Shown piece after piece: positions 29,896-40,341 of a stretch of 64,000 nucleotides of DNA. The position numbers and the translations under genes are program-made. A model generated the notes under the pieces. The model saw only the letters and a program-made list of their open reading frames with translations. It was not told the origin of the DNA and ran no database searches. Numbering within the stretch: position 1 is the first letter of the stretch; every line of letters begins with the position of its first letter. This DNA comes from CAWANF01 sp963783355 (GTDB lineage: Bacteria > Bacteroidota > Rhodothermia > Balneolales > DATFMH01), in NCBI GenBank assembly GCA_963783355.1, contig CAWANF010000014.1, positions 1-64,000 of the forward strand, given 5' to 3'.

Positions 29896-30444
29896 TCACG
29901 AAATTTTGGGAGGCGGAACCGGAATCTGAAGGAAGGGTGAATCAGGTAAAAGTATATTTTGGATTAAAGCGAAGGAATTTTGTGTCAATGAGATGTGAAA
30001 AGAAGTTCTTTTAACTGAATACAATGGAGAAAATAATCCCTTAGCAATTATATCAATCAGAACAGATTTTCCGGTTTCTGTACTTTTCGGGGTCTGGGAT
30101 TGGAGATTGGTATTCTCAGCTAATCGATCAAAATTTCGTTCATCATTGGGGTCGTGGATAACAGTAAAATGGACCGTTTGATTCGTCAATTTTTGAGACA
30201 CAATGTCATACATTTTCCCTTTGTAGCGAAATTCACGATCATTAAGCCTGATGAAGTTTTTATTTGGCTGTTGAACGACCGACAAGGGGAGGATCAATTC
30301 CGTGTACTCGTTTCGATCATGATGTTCAATGAGTTCGGAAATCTCATGTGTGATGTGCCAGCGAAACAGGCCATAAACGGCAACATAACCGATGCTGTTC
30401 ATCAATACGGTACTGAGCAGTATGAAAGAAATAGTTTTGCGCAA
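29896..30444 (-). CDS. Membrane-anchored protein of unknown function
   Basis: A 182-residue protein with one N-terminal hydrophobic helix (MRKTISFILLSTVLMNSIGYVAVYGLF), a charged segment (HEISELIEHHDRNEYTE), then a beta-rich part with DREFRYKGKMYDIVSQ. The C-terminus is proline-rich (IPVPPPKIS). Similar short proteins often precede TonB-receptor genes in Bacteroidota, and this one is 190 bases upstream of one on the same strand. I do not know its function. Confidence 0.6.
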   Translation of the reverse strand: MRKTISFILLSTVLMNSIGYVAVYGLFRWHITHEISELIEHHDRNEYTELILPLSVVQQPNKNFIRLNDREFRYKGKMYDIVSQKLTNQTVHFTVIHDPNDERNFDRLAENTNLQSQTPKSTETGKSVLIDIIAKGLFSPLYSVKRTSFHISLTQNSFALIQNILLPDSPFLQIPVPPPKIS

Positions 30445-30880
30445 AGTAGACTGACACGTTTCGGGAACCCTGTAAAAGATGAATAATACAGGGCTTTAGA
30501 TATATCTGTTGTTAAATGTCGTAAAAACAGTCGAAATAAGGAAATAGAAGAACGGAGTAAGGAATACGGGTGATGCTATGAAATTTTAAATGTTAGATTT
30601 TGAATTGGGAAAACTTGACCCGTTTCAGGACAAATCTTTAGATTTTCGCGTCTATCTATTTCCAGTCCCCTCGTTCCCATGCTCTGCGTGGGAACATAAC
30701 TCCAGAAGTTCTTTTACGTTAAGACTTGTTATTTTTCAATTATTCAAACGATAAACCAATTTGTCTTGATTATTTGTCCTCCGCGATTAATCTTTATTAT
30801 ATCCCGTCTCAAGGGCCAGAAATTTGGTCATATCGGGAAATTATTTATTTTTTTGTCCGTGGAAGCCTGCCTTGTCTGCG
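30445..30880. other. Intergenic region with a dispersed palindrome
   Basis: No gene. Position 30673-30695 holds the palindrome GTTCCCATGC-TCT-GCGTGGGAAC, a word dispersed in many bacterial genomes. Confidence 0.6.
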
Positions 30881-32659
30881 TTATTCGCGTTCCGTTTTCC
30901 TTTTCTCTTTAAACCATTTCATTAACTCGTCCAATGGCTTGGTATTCAGAATCATCTCCTTACCGAAACGGGCTTTTCGGGCGATATATACACCATACTT
31001 GATATCGTCGAGACCTTCCTCAGTGTGTGCATCCGGACAAATAGCGCTCATCAATCCCACTTCCCGGGCTTTGTTTCCCAAACGCCAGTCTAAATCCAGG
31101 CGATAGGGATTCGCGTTGATTTCAATAGCCGTGTGATGTTTTTCTGCATATTCCACCAGTTCATTCATATCCATCTGGCCTTCGTCCCTTTTCAATAATA
31201 AACGTCCGGTTGGATGGCCCAAAATACAGGTGTATGGATTGGAAATCGCCTTTTTGATGCGTTTCATCATCTTATCGTGCGGCATTTCAAGCGCGGAATG
31301 TACACTGGCAATCACAAAATCAAACTGTTTCAATATATTATCGGGATAATCGAGGCTGCCGTCACCCAAAATATCCGATTCGATGCCCTTCAGAATATAA
31401 AATTTCCTGCCTTCTTTTTTGAACTCTTCATTGAGTTTGTCGATTTCCTTCCATTGCTCTTTTAAGCGATCTGCCGTGAGCCCGTTGGCATATGCGGCTG
31501 CTTTAGAGTGATCGGTCAGGCCAAGATATTCGTATCCCCGTTTCATACAGGCTTCAGCCATTTCCCGTATAGTCTTTTGTCCGTCGCTCCAGTTGCTATG
31601 GGCATGAAGCACGCCGCGGATATCCGATTCTTCCAGTAAATCAGCTTTTTTATGCTTCTCGAAATACGCGAATTCTCCCATGTCCTCGCGGAGCTCCGGC
31701 GGCACGAAGTGAAGATCCAGTTTCTGATAGATATCTTCTTCAGATGAATAGGAAACAGGCTGATCGAAATCGGTATTTCCCTTTTTATCCAGCTTGAAGA
31801 GGCCATACTCGTTAAGTGCCATGCCTCGTTCACGTGCCCGTTGCCGCATAACCACGTTATGTTCTTTGCTGCCGGTGAAATACATCAATGCGGCTGGAAA
31901 CTGCTCCGGTTTCACTACTCTTAAATCCACTTGCCGGCCTTCTTCGGTACGAATGGAGCTTTTTGTTTCACCCTTACCCAGAATTTCAGTCACTTTGGGA
32001 TGTTTGGTAAAGGTATCCAGTAATTTTGAAGCATCTTTAGGATCGGCCCCGATGAGCAGGTCGATATCGCCAATGGTCTCTTTCCGTCGGCGCAATGATC
32101 CGGCGATGGATATTTGCTTCACACCGGATTGTTTTTTCATGTATTCAAAAATGGGTTCTGCTGCTTCCATGGCTTCATTCAGGCGGCAGCGTTCGGAGAA
32201 TTTTTCCATCCATTCGATGGATTTCAGGATCTTTTCTGCAGATTTTTGTCCGAGGCCGGGCAGCGACGCCACTGATCCGTCTTTGCATTTTTCCTTCAAT
32301 TCGTCAATCGTGGTGATGTCCAGTTCCCTGTGAATCTTCAGGATATTTTTGGGGCCGAGCCCTGAGATATTCAGCCATTGCATCAATCCTTTGGGGACGC
32401 GTTTTTTCAAATCTTCGAGTACCGGGATTTCACCAGTATCGACATAAGCGTAGATATCTTCGGCGATGGATTTTCCGATTCCTTTGATATCGGTGAGCGT
32501 CCGGTTATCGATATAGGTATTGATGGGCTCCTGCAGGGTTTCGATGTTTCGTGCCGCGCGGTCGAAAGCGATGGCACGAAAATCATTTTCGCCGGCCAGG
32601 CGCATCATCGTCCCGATTTCTTCCAGTTTCTGTGCAATATCCTTGTTATTGATAGCCAT
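30881..32659 (-). CDS. polX: DNA polymerase/3'-5' exonuclease PolX
   Basis: A family X polymerase for gap-filling base-excision repair, 592 residues. The N-terminal 8-kDa-like domain (LAGENDFRAIAFDRAARNIE) and helix-hairpin-helix motifs (LTDIKGIGKSIAEDIYAYV; LPGLGQKSAEKIL) come first. The polymerase palm follows with SLRRRKETIGDIDLLI, including two catalytic aspartates. The C-terminal PHP phosphoesterase domain begins HAHSNWSDG and has GLTDHS and NANPYRLDL. Monocistronic, normal length. Confidence 0.94.
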   Translation of the reverse strand: MAINNKDIAQKLEEIGTMMRLAGENDFRAIAFDRAARNIETLQEPINTYIDNRTLTDIKGIGKSIAEDIYAYVDTGEIPVLEDLKKRVPKGLMQWLNISGLGPKNILKIHRELDITTIDELKEKCKDGSVASLPGLGQKSAEKILKSIEWMEKFSERCRLNEAMEAAEPIFEYMKKQSGVKQISIAGSLRRRKETIGDIDLLIGADPKDASKLLDTFTKHPKVTEILGKGETKSSIRTEEGRQVDLRVVKPEQFPAALMYFTGSKEHNVVMRQRARERGMALNEYGLFKLDKKGNTDFDQPVSYSSEEDIYQKLDLHFVPPELREDMGEFAYFEKHKKADLLEESDIRGVLHAHSNWSDGQKTIREMAEACMKRGYEYLGLTDHSKAAAYANGLTADRLKEQWKEIDKLNEEFKKEGRKFYILKGIESDILGDGSLDYPDNILKQFDFVIASVHSALEMPHDKMMKRIKKAISNPYTCILGHPTGRLLLKRDEGQMDMNELVEYAEKHHTAIEINANPYRLDLDWRLGNKAREVGLMSAICPDAHTEEGLDDIKYGVYIARKARFGKEMILNTKPLDELMKWFKEKRKTERE

Positions 32660-33897
32660 GATTCTCCGTAATCAAAGTTTGAGTCGTGTCTTACAAGATA
32701 ATGGTAAAAACTTTTCGTTTCACAGATTGAAACTTTAGAACCCGTTAATAGTTCGAAAATAACCGCAGGGAACAAGGGAAAACGGAGGACAGGAACTGAA
32801 ATATCCCCCTTAAAAAGGGGTGGGGTTGTTAAAATGATAATTGGGTAATAATCCAGATGTCAAACTTGATACAGATTTAAAAGTTAATTAACCGCAGAGG
32901 AAGCAACGGAAAAATGGAATCAGGAGAACGTAAGACGAAGCGTGGATTTTTTAATTCAATATTTAAAATCACTGTTGTCCGTTTAATTTTTTCTTCAGAG
33001 AAAAATCATCATTAATTAACCCTGGCAGATGTTTTTTCCCTTCTATTCGAAAGCAAGCCCCGTTTCCCATTGGGAAATGGGAAACGAACGGAGCCGGACA
33101 ACAGGAGTTCGTGTCCCGGAGGGACCGGATATAGGTAGCATCAAAGGGCAAAAACTCAACATGTGCCGTCCGGTACAAAATATCGTATGCACATAAGAAT
33201 TCCTATATTCCGTACCTACTGCACGGGGATACCGTTTTGGATTGGGGTTTCTACCCATAGTGTGTCCCTATCGGGACAGGGAATTGGAATGATATTCCTG
33301 TTAGGAATTCGAAAAATCAATGTACAACCAAACCGTTACGTAAAGCTTTATAACTGATGTTCTATTGAAACCAATCCTATTAATTGGAAAATAACCACGG
33401 TAATCGGGTTAATCCTATAAATCGCGTTTCAGGTTTTGAATAATAGAAAAAATGACAAGTCTTAATGAAGCAGCGCTTCGGGGGAAAGAAGGACGGAGAA
33501 CGGACTATGGAAACTATTAAATGTCAGAGTGAGTGGAGTCGAACCATGGCAGGCAGCGTGTCATTCAGGGGAGTCTGCGACGAAGGAATCTCCTTTTACA
33601 GCAATAGCTCATTCAACGGTTGGAGATTACTTCACTTCTTTCGCATTGAATTGTGCTTAATGGAGTTCAACATTTACTGACGAAAAAATGAACAAGTGCC
33701 CTTGGGATACGCAATATCCCCCTTATAAAAAGGGGGCGCAGGGGGTTGTTATTAGAAATAATAGATTACAAACTCAAGGTATCAACTTGATACAGTTTAA
33801 AAGGTAATTTAACGCAATGGGAACAACGAAAACCGGAATTAGGAGAACGCAAGACAGACATTCCAATTCAACATTTAAAATTCACCATTCAAAATTA
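32660..33897. other. 1.2-kb intergenic region rich in dispersed repeats
   Basis: No gene is supported. Two C5-TTA(TA)AAAA-G palindromes followed by a G-rich ...GTTGTTA tail lie at about 32803-32830 and 33712-33750, matching those at 6144 and 6304. Around 33050-33290 is a mosaic of small palindromes (TTTCCCATTGGGAAA; GTCCCGGAGGGAC; GTCCCTATCGGGAC) of a kind common in Bacteroidota spacers. A 'gtgagtggagtcgaaccatg' word lies near 33529. Short open frames here are by-products of these repeats. Confidence 0.65.
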
Positions 33898-34779
33898 CTA
33901 ATCCCCCTCAATCTTGATAATCAGCGGGTTAAACGCTTTTGAAACGATCATCACTTTGTCGCCGGGCTTTAACTTTTCCACTTCGTTTTCAGTAGCAATC
34001 ACTTTGATGATGTTATTTCCAATCAGCACATTGACGATGAAGACGACATCATCTTTTTCAATATTCAGTACATCTCCCGTGAACCGGAATTTTCCGCTGA
34101 TGTAATTTTGCCGGAACACGTCCGAGGCGTTTCCTTCATTCGTAATTTTGCCTATATCCAATCGAACGACCCGGTCCGACATTTTGAAAATTTCAGAAAT
34201 ATCGTGGCTGACCAGTATGGTCGTCAGGTTCAGTTTCCGGTGCACTTTCAAAATATAATCCTGGAGTTCCAGGCGCATTCCCGTGTCGAGGGCAGAGAGC
34301 GGTTCATCGAGGAGCAGTATTTTGGGTTTTTTTACGATAGCCCGTGCCAGTGCGGCAATCTGTTTTTGTCCGCCTGAGAGCATAGACGGATGGCGGTCCT
34401 TCAAAGCTTCCAGCTGCATGATTTCAATGACTTCCCTGACCTGTTGTCCGTCTTTTCTATCATCAAGCGCATATTCGATATTTTGTGCCACTGTCATGTT
34501 CGGAAACAGGGAATAATCCTGGAATACGAACCCGACACCCCGTTTTTGCGGTGGAAGGAAAACATTTGTTTCCGTATCCGTCCAGACTTCTGTACCGACT
34601 TCAATCCGTCCTTTCTCCGGTTTCAACAGGCCGGCAATCATGCGAAGAATAGTCGTTTTACCAGCACCGGAACGTCCTTCAATCGTAGTAAAAGATCCTT
34701 CTTTAATATTCAGGTTAACGTCCAGTGGCCGTTCTCCATCCGAGGTTTTCAGGGTTTTATATAACTGAAGTTTGATCAA
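33898..34779 (-). CDS. modC: Molybdate ABC transporter ATP-binding protein
   Basis: ModC powers molybdate import through ModB. The 293 residues hold the Walker A GRSGAGKTTILRMIAG, the Q-loop FQDYSLFP, the ABC signature LSGGQKQIAALARA, Walker B KILLLDEPLSALD and the switch histidine in VSHD. A C-terminal TOBE domain (FTGDVLNIEKDD...) likely senses oxyanion. It overlaps modB by four bases, so the two are co-translated. It feeds the molybdenum enzymes and cofactor genes further right. Confidence 0.93.
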   Translation of the reverse strand: MIKLQLYKTLKTSDGERPLDVNLNIKEGSFTTIEGRSGAGKTTILRMIAGLLKPEKGRIEVGTEVWTDTETNVFLPPQKRGVGFVFQDYSLFPNMTVAQNIEYALDDRKDGQQVREVIEIMQLEALKDRHPSMLSGGQKQIAALARAIVKKPKILLLDEPLSALDTGMRLELQDYILKVHRKLNLTTILVSHDISEIFKMSDRVVRLDIGKITNEGNASDVFRQNYISGKFRFTGDVLNIEKDDVVFIVNVLIGNNIIKVIATENEVEKLKPGDKVMIVSKAFNPLIIKIEGD

Positions 34780-35450
34780 AGCCGGACCGATTTAAGGGAT
34801 TTGTTATTAAAATAATGAACCGTCAACAGGATGATGAAGGTCACGGCAAACAAAATCAGCGCATACACATTGGCATTATGATAATTGAGTGATTCCACTT
34901 CATCGTAAATGGCCAGCGAAGCCACGCGCGTCTTGCCGGGAATGTTTCCGCCAATCATCAGGACGACCCCAAATTCCCCGATGGTGTGCGCAAAGCTCAG
35001 TACGATTCCTGTTAATAAAGATGGCTTGATGTTCGGAAGCAACACTTTCAATAGTGTCCTGAATTTCGATTTTCCCAAAGTGTATGACGCTTCTTTCAGC
35101 GAGGGCGGCAGGCTTTCCAGTCCGGATTGAATGGGATTGACCATGAAAGGCAGGCTGTAAATCATGGAGGCCAGAACGAGTCCTTGGAATGAGAAAACCA
35201 GGCGAAGATTGAACACGTCGCGAAGTACATTTCCGGGAAAATGCGCGGGAGAAAAAGCGACCAGCAGGTAAAAACCGAGGACCGTCGGCGGCAGTACCAG
35301 AGGCATACTGACGATGGCCGAAATTAACGGCTTAAACCTGAAAGGGTTTTCAGCCAGCCAGTAAGCCAGCGGAATTCCGACAATGAACAGGAAAACCGTC
35401 GTAATAACGGCCAGTTCCAGGCTTAAAATGATGGGCTGTAGATCGATCAT
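34776..35450 (-). CDS. modB: Molybdate ABC transporter permease
   Basis: A 224-residue inner-membrane permease with five or more helices and the coupling motif EASYTLGKSKFRTLLKVLLPN facing the ATPase. GEFGVVLMIGGNIPGKTRVASLAIYD, before the last helices, is the ModB/CysT signature. It overlaps the upstream TOBE protein gene and downstream modC by four bases each. Confidence 0.93.
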   Translation of the reverse strand: MIDLQPIILSLELAVITTVFLFIVGIPLAYWLAENPFRFKPLISAIVSMPLVLPPTVLGFYLLVAFSPAHFPGNVLRDVFNLRLVFSFQGLVLASMIYSLPFMVNPIQSGLESLPPSLKEASYTLGKSKFRTLLKVLLPNIKPSLLTGIVLSFAHTIGEFGVVLMIGGNIPGKTRVASLAIYDEVESLNYHNANVYALILFAVTFIILLTVHYFNNKSLKSVRL

Positions 35451-35848
35451 GCCGGTGAAATGATGATTTCGTTGGTTTTGACAAGGGCCGTGACCATATC
35501 GTCGATTTTCAGATCCAGTTGCTCCACTGCGGCGGATGTAATCACGGATGAAATATTTGTGCCTTTAAAATCGAGTGAAATAGTACTGAGCAAACGTCCT
35601 TTGTTTATGTTATTAATTTGGCAATTCATCTTGTTTTGAAGACTGATTTTTCCGGAATAATCGGTGGCAATGCTCACTTCCGTCTCTTTGAAAAGTACGT
35701 TGATCTCGTTCCCTGTCTGAAGAAAAGGAGCCGTGGCCGGAGTTTCAATCACAATCGTTTTCAATGTAACATCATTGACCTTCATCTCCACGATGGACAT
35801 GTGTTCGTCGCTAACGACTTGTGATATAATACCTCTGAGCTTGTTCAT
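35447..35848 (-). CDS. Tandem TOBE (Mop-like) molybdate-binding protein
   Basis: A 133-residue cytoplasmic protein of two TOBE/Mop domains: NKLRGIISQVVSDEHMSIVEM, then NCQINNINKGRLLSTISLDF. Such di-Mop proteins bind and store or sense molybdate and tungstate. It sits between modA and modB in the operon. It has no helix-turn-helix, so it is not a full ModE repressor. Confidence 0.85.
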   Translation of the reverse strand: MNKLRGIISQVVSDEHMSIVEMKVNDVTLKTIVIETPATAPFLQTGNEINVLFKETEVSIATDYSGKISLQNKMNCQINNINKGRLLSTISLDFKGTNISSVITSAAVEQLDLKIDDMVTALVKTNEIIISPA

Positions 35849-36067
35849 CCTCTCTTAAATATGAATTTTTGATATCCTAAAATATTCATTATTTAATGAA
35901 TAAAGTTATAGTCGTGAAATAATGTGAAGTAAAATTTACCACAGAGAACGCAAAGAGAAGAATCACAGAGTTAAAAAAATGAATATGGTGAATCATAGTT
36001 CGAAAAATATTTTTTGATTTCAGTCAATACATAACGTTTTCTGTGTAAACCGCTGCGATCTCTGTGG

Positions 36068-36841
36068 TTACTTAACTTTATATCCATATTTTTCCAGTAT
36101 TGACCGGGCTTTCTTTGAAAACAAAAATTGGAAAAACGATTGTGATTCCATTTTGTGATGTTCAAGCCCATACGTTAAAATCACGCAGCCCTGTGCGATA
36201 GGCTTATAGGCTTTGGGATTCACTTTTTCCCAGGTTCCTTTACCCTTCATGACCGGCGACATTACCACCGATTTTGCCGTGAAACCAACATCCACGGCCT
36301 TCGACACAATATATTGATTCGTTGGCGATATGCTTTCGCCATAGACCAGTTTGTCCACAATCCGATCATAGATGTTGTAATATTTCAAAGCCTGAACCGT
36401 GGCGACTCCATAGGGTGCCGTCCTTGGATTTGCCAGGGCGATTTTCTGTATCGAATTATCCAGCAATTCTTTAAAATCATTTTGAAAAATTATTCCATTC
36501 TTCATTGTCCACAGGACCAGCGTGCCGTAGGCGTATACTTTCGGTGGCTTAGCAGTAAGATGGTTTTTATATAATGTGTTCGGATATTTCATATCAGCGG
36601 AGATGAAAATATCGTATGGCGCTCCCTGTTGAATCTGTGCCGTTAATTGTCCGGATGAACCAATGATAACCGTTACTTTCATACCCGTTTCTTTTTCAAA
36701 TTCAGCTTTCAGGTCCTGCATGGCGTATTGAACATTCGCCGCCACGGCAACCGTGATGGTTGATTTTTGGGCATATGATGATTTCGTAAAACCAGTCAAA
36801 AGGAATAAAATAATGGCTAGTCCGGCTTTTAATGTCTTCAT
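36068..36841 (-). CDS. modA: Molybdate-binding periplasmic protein
   Basis: ModA captures molybdate for the ModBC transporter. The 257 residues start with a signal peptide (LKAGLAIILFLLTGFTKSSYAQ). STITVAVAANVQYAMQDLKAEFEKETG and IIGSSGQLTAQIQQGAPYDI are family signatures with the oxyanion-binding serines, and GVATVQALKYY follows. It is separated from the mop gene by 219 bases, containing 'ccacagagaacgc'-type repeat words, so a second promoter is possible. It is divergent from the Rieske gene. Confidence 0.92.
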   Translation of the reverse strand: MKTLKAGLAIILFLLTGFTKSSYAQKSTITVAVAANVQYAMQDLKAEFEKETGMKVTVIIGSSGQLTAQIQQGAPYDIFISADMKYPNTLYKNHLTAKPPKVYAYGTLVLWTMKNGIIFQNDFKELLDNSIQKIALANPRTAPYGVATVQALKYYNIYDRIVDKLVYGESISPTNQYIVSKAVDVGFTAKSVVMSPVMKGKGTWEKVNPKAYKPIAQGCVILTYGLEHHKMESQSFFQFLFSKKARSILEKYGYKVK

Positions 36842-37064
36842 CTCGATGATTCCATCAGCTTATTTGAATTATAAAACCATCCCTAATGATGATTTTTTAT
36901 AAAATACATTAAATTTTTATTTAAGACATTATTGTCTTTATTCAATTTATAATTAAATTATCAGGGAAAGATGGAACCCGGATGACACGAACTATACAGA
37001 TAACCGCGGAATTAATAAAGTTATAGTAAGAGTCTTAGAGAGTTTTAGAATTGAGACGATAAGA

Positions 37065-37583
37065 ATGTTCATTGTTTGTTTTGAGAGAGAAAAGATGCTG
37101 CCAGAGACGATGGAATATGATAACAAGATAATTAAGAATGGTTCCCCGAACGATCCGGGAACACCGGCTTCATTTCATAGTGAAAAGACGATAACCCGTA
37201 AGCAGTTTTTCCAGCGAATCGGACTTATCCTTTTACTGCCGCTTGCCGGAATTTGGTATTCAATGGCAGATCGTTTGAAGTTAAGAGAAAATCAAAAGAA
37301 AACGATCATCATTCCACCGGATGTTCCTGAAGGGATTTCTTTTTATGATTCCGTAATCGTATCAAAAATTGACAATAAGGTTGAGATTTTTTCCTCTGCA
37401 TGTACGCACCTCGGATGCCGGATTAATAAGATAGAAAATGGTCACTTAGTTTGTCCGTGCCATGGTTCACAGTTCAATGAAAATGGTTCGGTGGCAAGGG
37501 GTCCGGCTACAAAACCGCTTGAAAAAGTACCCTATACTATAAATCAAAAGACCAGGGAAATTACGGTTAATGTGGAGGTTTAG
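37065..37583 (+). CDS. Rieske [2Fe-2S] protein
   Basis: A 172-residue membrane-anchored Rieske subunit. One N-terminal helix (FFQRIGLILLLPLAGIWYSMA) follows a Tat-like basic stretch (TRKQFFQR). The cluster-binding motifs are CTHLGCRI and CPCHGSQF, with GPATKPLEKVPY at the end of the fold. It overlaps the next gene by 14 bases, so it is translated with the cytochrome b subunit and forms a bc-type quinol oxidoreductase with it. The ATG at 37095 is an alternative start. Confidence 0.92.
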   Translation: MFIVCFEREKMLPETMEYDNKIIKNGSPNDPGTPASFHSEKTITRKQFFQRIGLILLLPLAGIWYSMADRLKLRENQKKTIIIPPDVPEGISFYDSVIVSKIDNKVEIFSSACTHLGCRINKIENGHLVCPCHGSQFNENGSVARGPATKPLEKVPYTINQKTREITVNVEV

Positions 37584-40341
37584 AAAAGATACCGCTAATG
37601 AATCATCTGTTAAGTATGCCAAATTTCTTGGTTTCACTTACGGACACATTTCATTTGCCGCGTTTCTTATTGCTGCCGTCTCGGGTATCTTTTTAGCTAT
37701 TCCGTTCGATGTTAAAGTCCCCCTGGAATCTCTGAGTTTCATGCTGCTTACCAACCCGGGTGGTGTCCTTTTTCGGAATATTCATTATTGGAGCGCCCAG
37801 GTATTCCTCATTTTTTTCATACTCCACGTATACGATCATTTCAGCAAGTCGACCGAGCGGAAAGTTAAAAACGGAGTCTGGCTGCGATTGACGATCTCGT
37901 TGCTGGTCGTTTTTTTTGTTATGATTTCCGGGTTTATCATCAAAGGTGATACCGACAGCATTCAGGCTAAAAGAATCATCACGTCATTGATAGATTTCAT
38001 TCCCTTAATTGGCAAGAACTTGTCAGCTTCGTTGTTCGGATCCGCCAAAGATCACCAGATTTTATATATCCACCACGTGGCCACGGCGACGATTTTTCTC
38101 TGGATTATTATTATCGAACATGCCAAAACCTACTGGCCGAAACTTCGTTTGATTGTTTATTTGTTACCAATCATTATCCTTGTCGGTTATTTGTTCCCAC
38201 CGGTACTTCACGATGGCCTCAGCCCGGTCATCAAAGGCCCCTGGTATTTCCTGGGACTTCAGGAGATCCTGCACTGGATGTCGAATCCCAACGTGGTGAT
38301 TTTGCTGATAGTGATTTTTATTCTCGTGATTGCTTACCTGCCAAGGCTTTCCGTAAAATGGTCTGGGATTACAAAAAGAATCATTTTCGTTTCATTCCTG
38401 TTTTATTCACTACTGATTATCATTGGGTATTTTTTTAGGGGTGAAGACTGGCAGTTCACGATGCCCTGGAAAAATCCGGCTGTAACCGAGGTCTATTTTG
38501 AACCGTTTGATAACATAAAATCGGTCTCGGAAAATGCCCTGGAGCAGAAAAATATTCCAACCATTTTGGGACGAAAAGAAGGATGTTTGTATTGTCACCA
38601 GAATATAAAAGGACTTTCTCCGGCCCATAATCCGGAAGTCATCGGATGTACATCTTGCCACTTGGGCAATCCCTTTACGCTGGATAAGACCTATGCCCAT
38701 AAAGGGATGGTCCTGATTCCCGGAAACCTGGACGGCGCTAAGCAAACCTGTGGTTCCGCGAATTGTCATGGAGAAATCGTCAACCGGGTTGATAAGACGT
38801 TGATGACGACCTTGTCCGGTGTTGTGAGTGTCGACCATTACGCATTTGGGGAATCCAAAGATTTGAACAAGTTCCAGCTCATTACAAAAATTGGAAATTC
38901 TCCATCCGACACGCATCTGAGGAATTTGTGCGCCTCGTGCCATTTGGGTAACAAGAAAACGGATTTCGGTCCGATAACACAGCTTTCGCGCGGGGGCGGA
39001 TGCAATGCCTGTCACCTGAATTACAGCGACAGCGCTCTCACCAGCTTAGCGGAATATAAATCCAGTCCGTCATTGATCGAGAAACTTTCAGCCTTTAACC
39101 ATCCATCTCTTTCCCTGGATGTTACGAATGACCATTGTTTTGGCTGTCACAGCCGATCGGGAAGAATTTCAACCAATTATGAAGGCTGGCACGATACCTT
39201 GCTGCAGCCGGAAGAGGTGAAAGACTCCAGCAATGTGCGAATCCTGGATGATGGACGGGTCTTTGTAAAAGCACCGCAGGATGTCCATCATGAGCAGGGT
39301 ATGGCATGCATCGATTGTCATACTTCGTATGAGGTGATGGGCGACGGAACGACGTATGTGCATGAAGAGGACCAGGTGAAAATCAGCTGTACCGACTGTC
39401 ATTTCAAAGGGAAACCGGAGATTAAGACCATCAATCAAATGGACAAAGAATCGCAGTTGATTACGTATTTGCGGGGACTTAACAAAGAGGATCTCGAATA
39501 TCTGACAGTGAAGAAATCCCGTTTTCCGTTAATCAATACCTATATCAATAAACAGGGCAAGCCGGAATTAATCACGAAACTGGAAGGCAAGGTCCTGCCG
39601 TTGAAAGCACCTGCTGCAGTGTGTACCGAAGGAGCAGCACATCAAGATTTGTCGTGCAAGAGTTGTCATACGGCCTGGGCGACGCAGTGCATTGGTTGTC
39701 ATACCCAATTTGATCCCAATAAAAACGGATTCGATTTACTGGCCAATAAAGAAATGAAAGGGGAATGGATGGAGACGCCCTCGAAATATCTGGCAGAACC
39801 ACCGACACTGGGAATCCGGATGGTCATAGAACCGGACAGTACAGTTAAAAAAATTGTCGATACATTCATTCCCGGGATGATTCTTACAATTCAAAAGAAA
39901 GGATTAAACCCGAAATCTGCGTTTAATGAAGATGTGATATTCCGGAGATTATTTGCCCCGACATCGGCGCACACGATTACGAAAGAAGGACGCTCCTGTG
40001 AATCATGCCATAACGATCCGGTCGCTCTGGGTTATGGCAGGGGCAAGCTGGAATATGTGAAACAGGGTAAATTCGGGAAATGGGTCTTCACACCGAAATT
40101 CCCGTTGATCAAGTACGACGGATTGCCCGAAGATGCCTGGATAGGATTTTTAAAGACGAGAACAACAGATATGGCTACGCGAACCAATGTCCGGCCATTT
40201 ACAGTGGATGAACAGAAAAGGATACTAACCGTCGGTGCCTGCCTGACCTGTCATAAACCGGATTCGAAACCCATGAAAGAGTTCCTGGACACTGGCAAAA
40301 TGCCGAACGTGAGCCCAAAATGCCGCCTGCCCATTTGGTAA
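37570..40341 (+). CDS. Cytochrome b fused to a 12-haem cytochrome c domain
   Basis: A 923-residue fusion. Residues 1-300 form a cytochrome b with about eight helices. Haem-ligand histidines lie in NIHYWSAQVFLIFFILHVYDH and YIHHVATATIFLWIIIIEHAK. The quinol-site region GPWYFLGLQEILHW is the b6f/bc1 subunit-IV-type motif. From about residue 335 the periplasmic part has twelve haem c sites: eleven CxxCH (CLYCH to CLTCH) and one CGSANCH, a CX4CH form. With the upstream Rieske protein it should pass quinol electrons to a periplasmic acceptor. Multihaem c fused directly to cytochrome b is unusual. Confidence 0.88.
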   Translation: MWRFRKDTANESSVKYAKFLGFTYGHISFAAFLIAAVSGIFLAIPFDVKVPLESLSFMLLTNPGGVLFRNIHYWSAQVFLIFFILHVYDHFSKSTERKVKNGVWLRLTISLLVVFFVMISGFIIKGDTDSIQAKRIITSLIDFIPLIGKNLSASLFGSAKDHQILYIHHVATATIFLWIIIIEHAKTYWPKLRLIVYLLPIIILVGYLFPPVLHDGLSPVIKGPWYFLGLQEILHWMSNPNVVILLIVIFILVIAYLPRLSVKWSGITKRIIFVSFLFYSLLIIIGYFFRGEDWQFTMPWKNPAVTEVYFEPFDNIKSVSENALEQKNIPTILGRKEGCLYCHQNIKGLSPAHNPEVIGCTSCHLGNPFTLDKTYAHKGMVLIPGNLDGAKQTCGSANCHGEIVNRVDKTLMTTLSGVVSVDHYAFGESKDLNKFQLITKIGNSPSDTHLRNLCASCHLGNKKTDFGPITQLSRGGGCNACHLNYSDSALTSLAEYKSSPSLIEKLSAFNHPSLSLDVTNDHCFGCHSRSGRISTNYEGWHDTLLQPEEVKDSSNVRILDDGRVFVKAPQDVHHEQGMACIDCHTSYEVMGDGTTYVHEEDQVKISCTDCHFKGKPEIKTINQMDKESQLITYLRGLNKEDLEYLTVKKSRFPLINTYINKQGKPELITKLEGKVLPLKAPAAVCTEGAAHQDLSCKSCHTAWATQCIGCHTQFDPNKNGFDLLANKEMKGEWMETPSKYLAEPPTLGIRMVIEPDSTVKKIVDTFIPGMILTIQKKGLNPKSAFNEDVIFRRLFAPTSAHTITKEGRSCESCHNDPVALGYGRGKLEYVKQGKFGKWVFTPKFPLIKYDGLPEDAWIGFLKTRTTDMATRTNVRPFTVDEQKRILTVGACLTCHKPDSKPMKEFLDTGKMPNVSPKCRLPIW

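Noticed and set aside
33043..33258. Open frame with SGPSGTRTPV-like product
   Set aside because: This is a typical by-product of palindromic dispersed repeats; no family features or neighbours support it.
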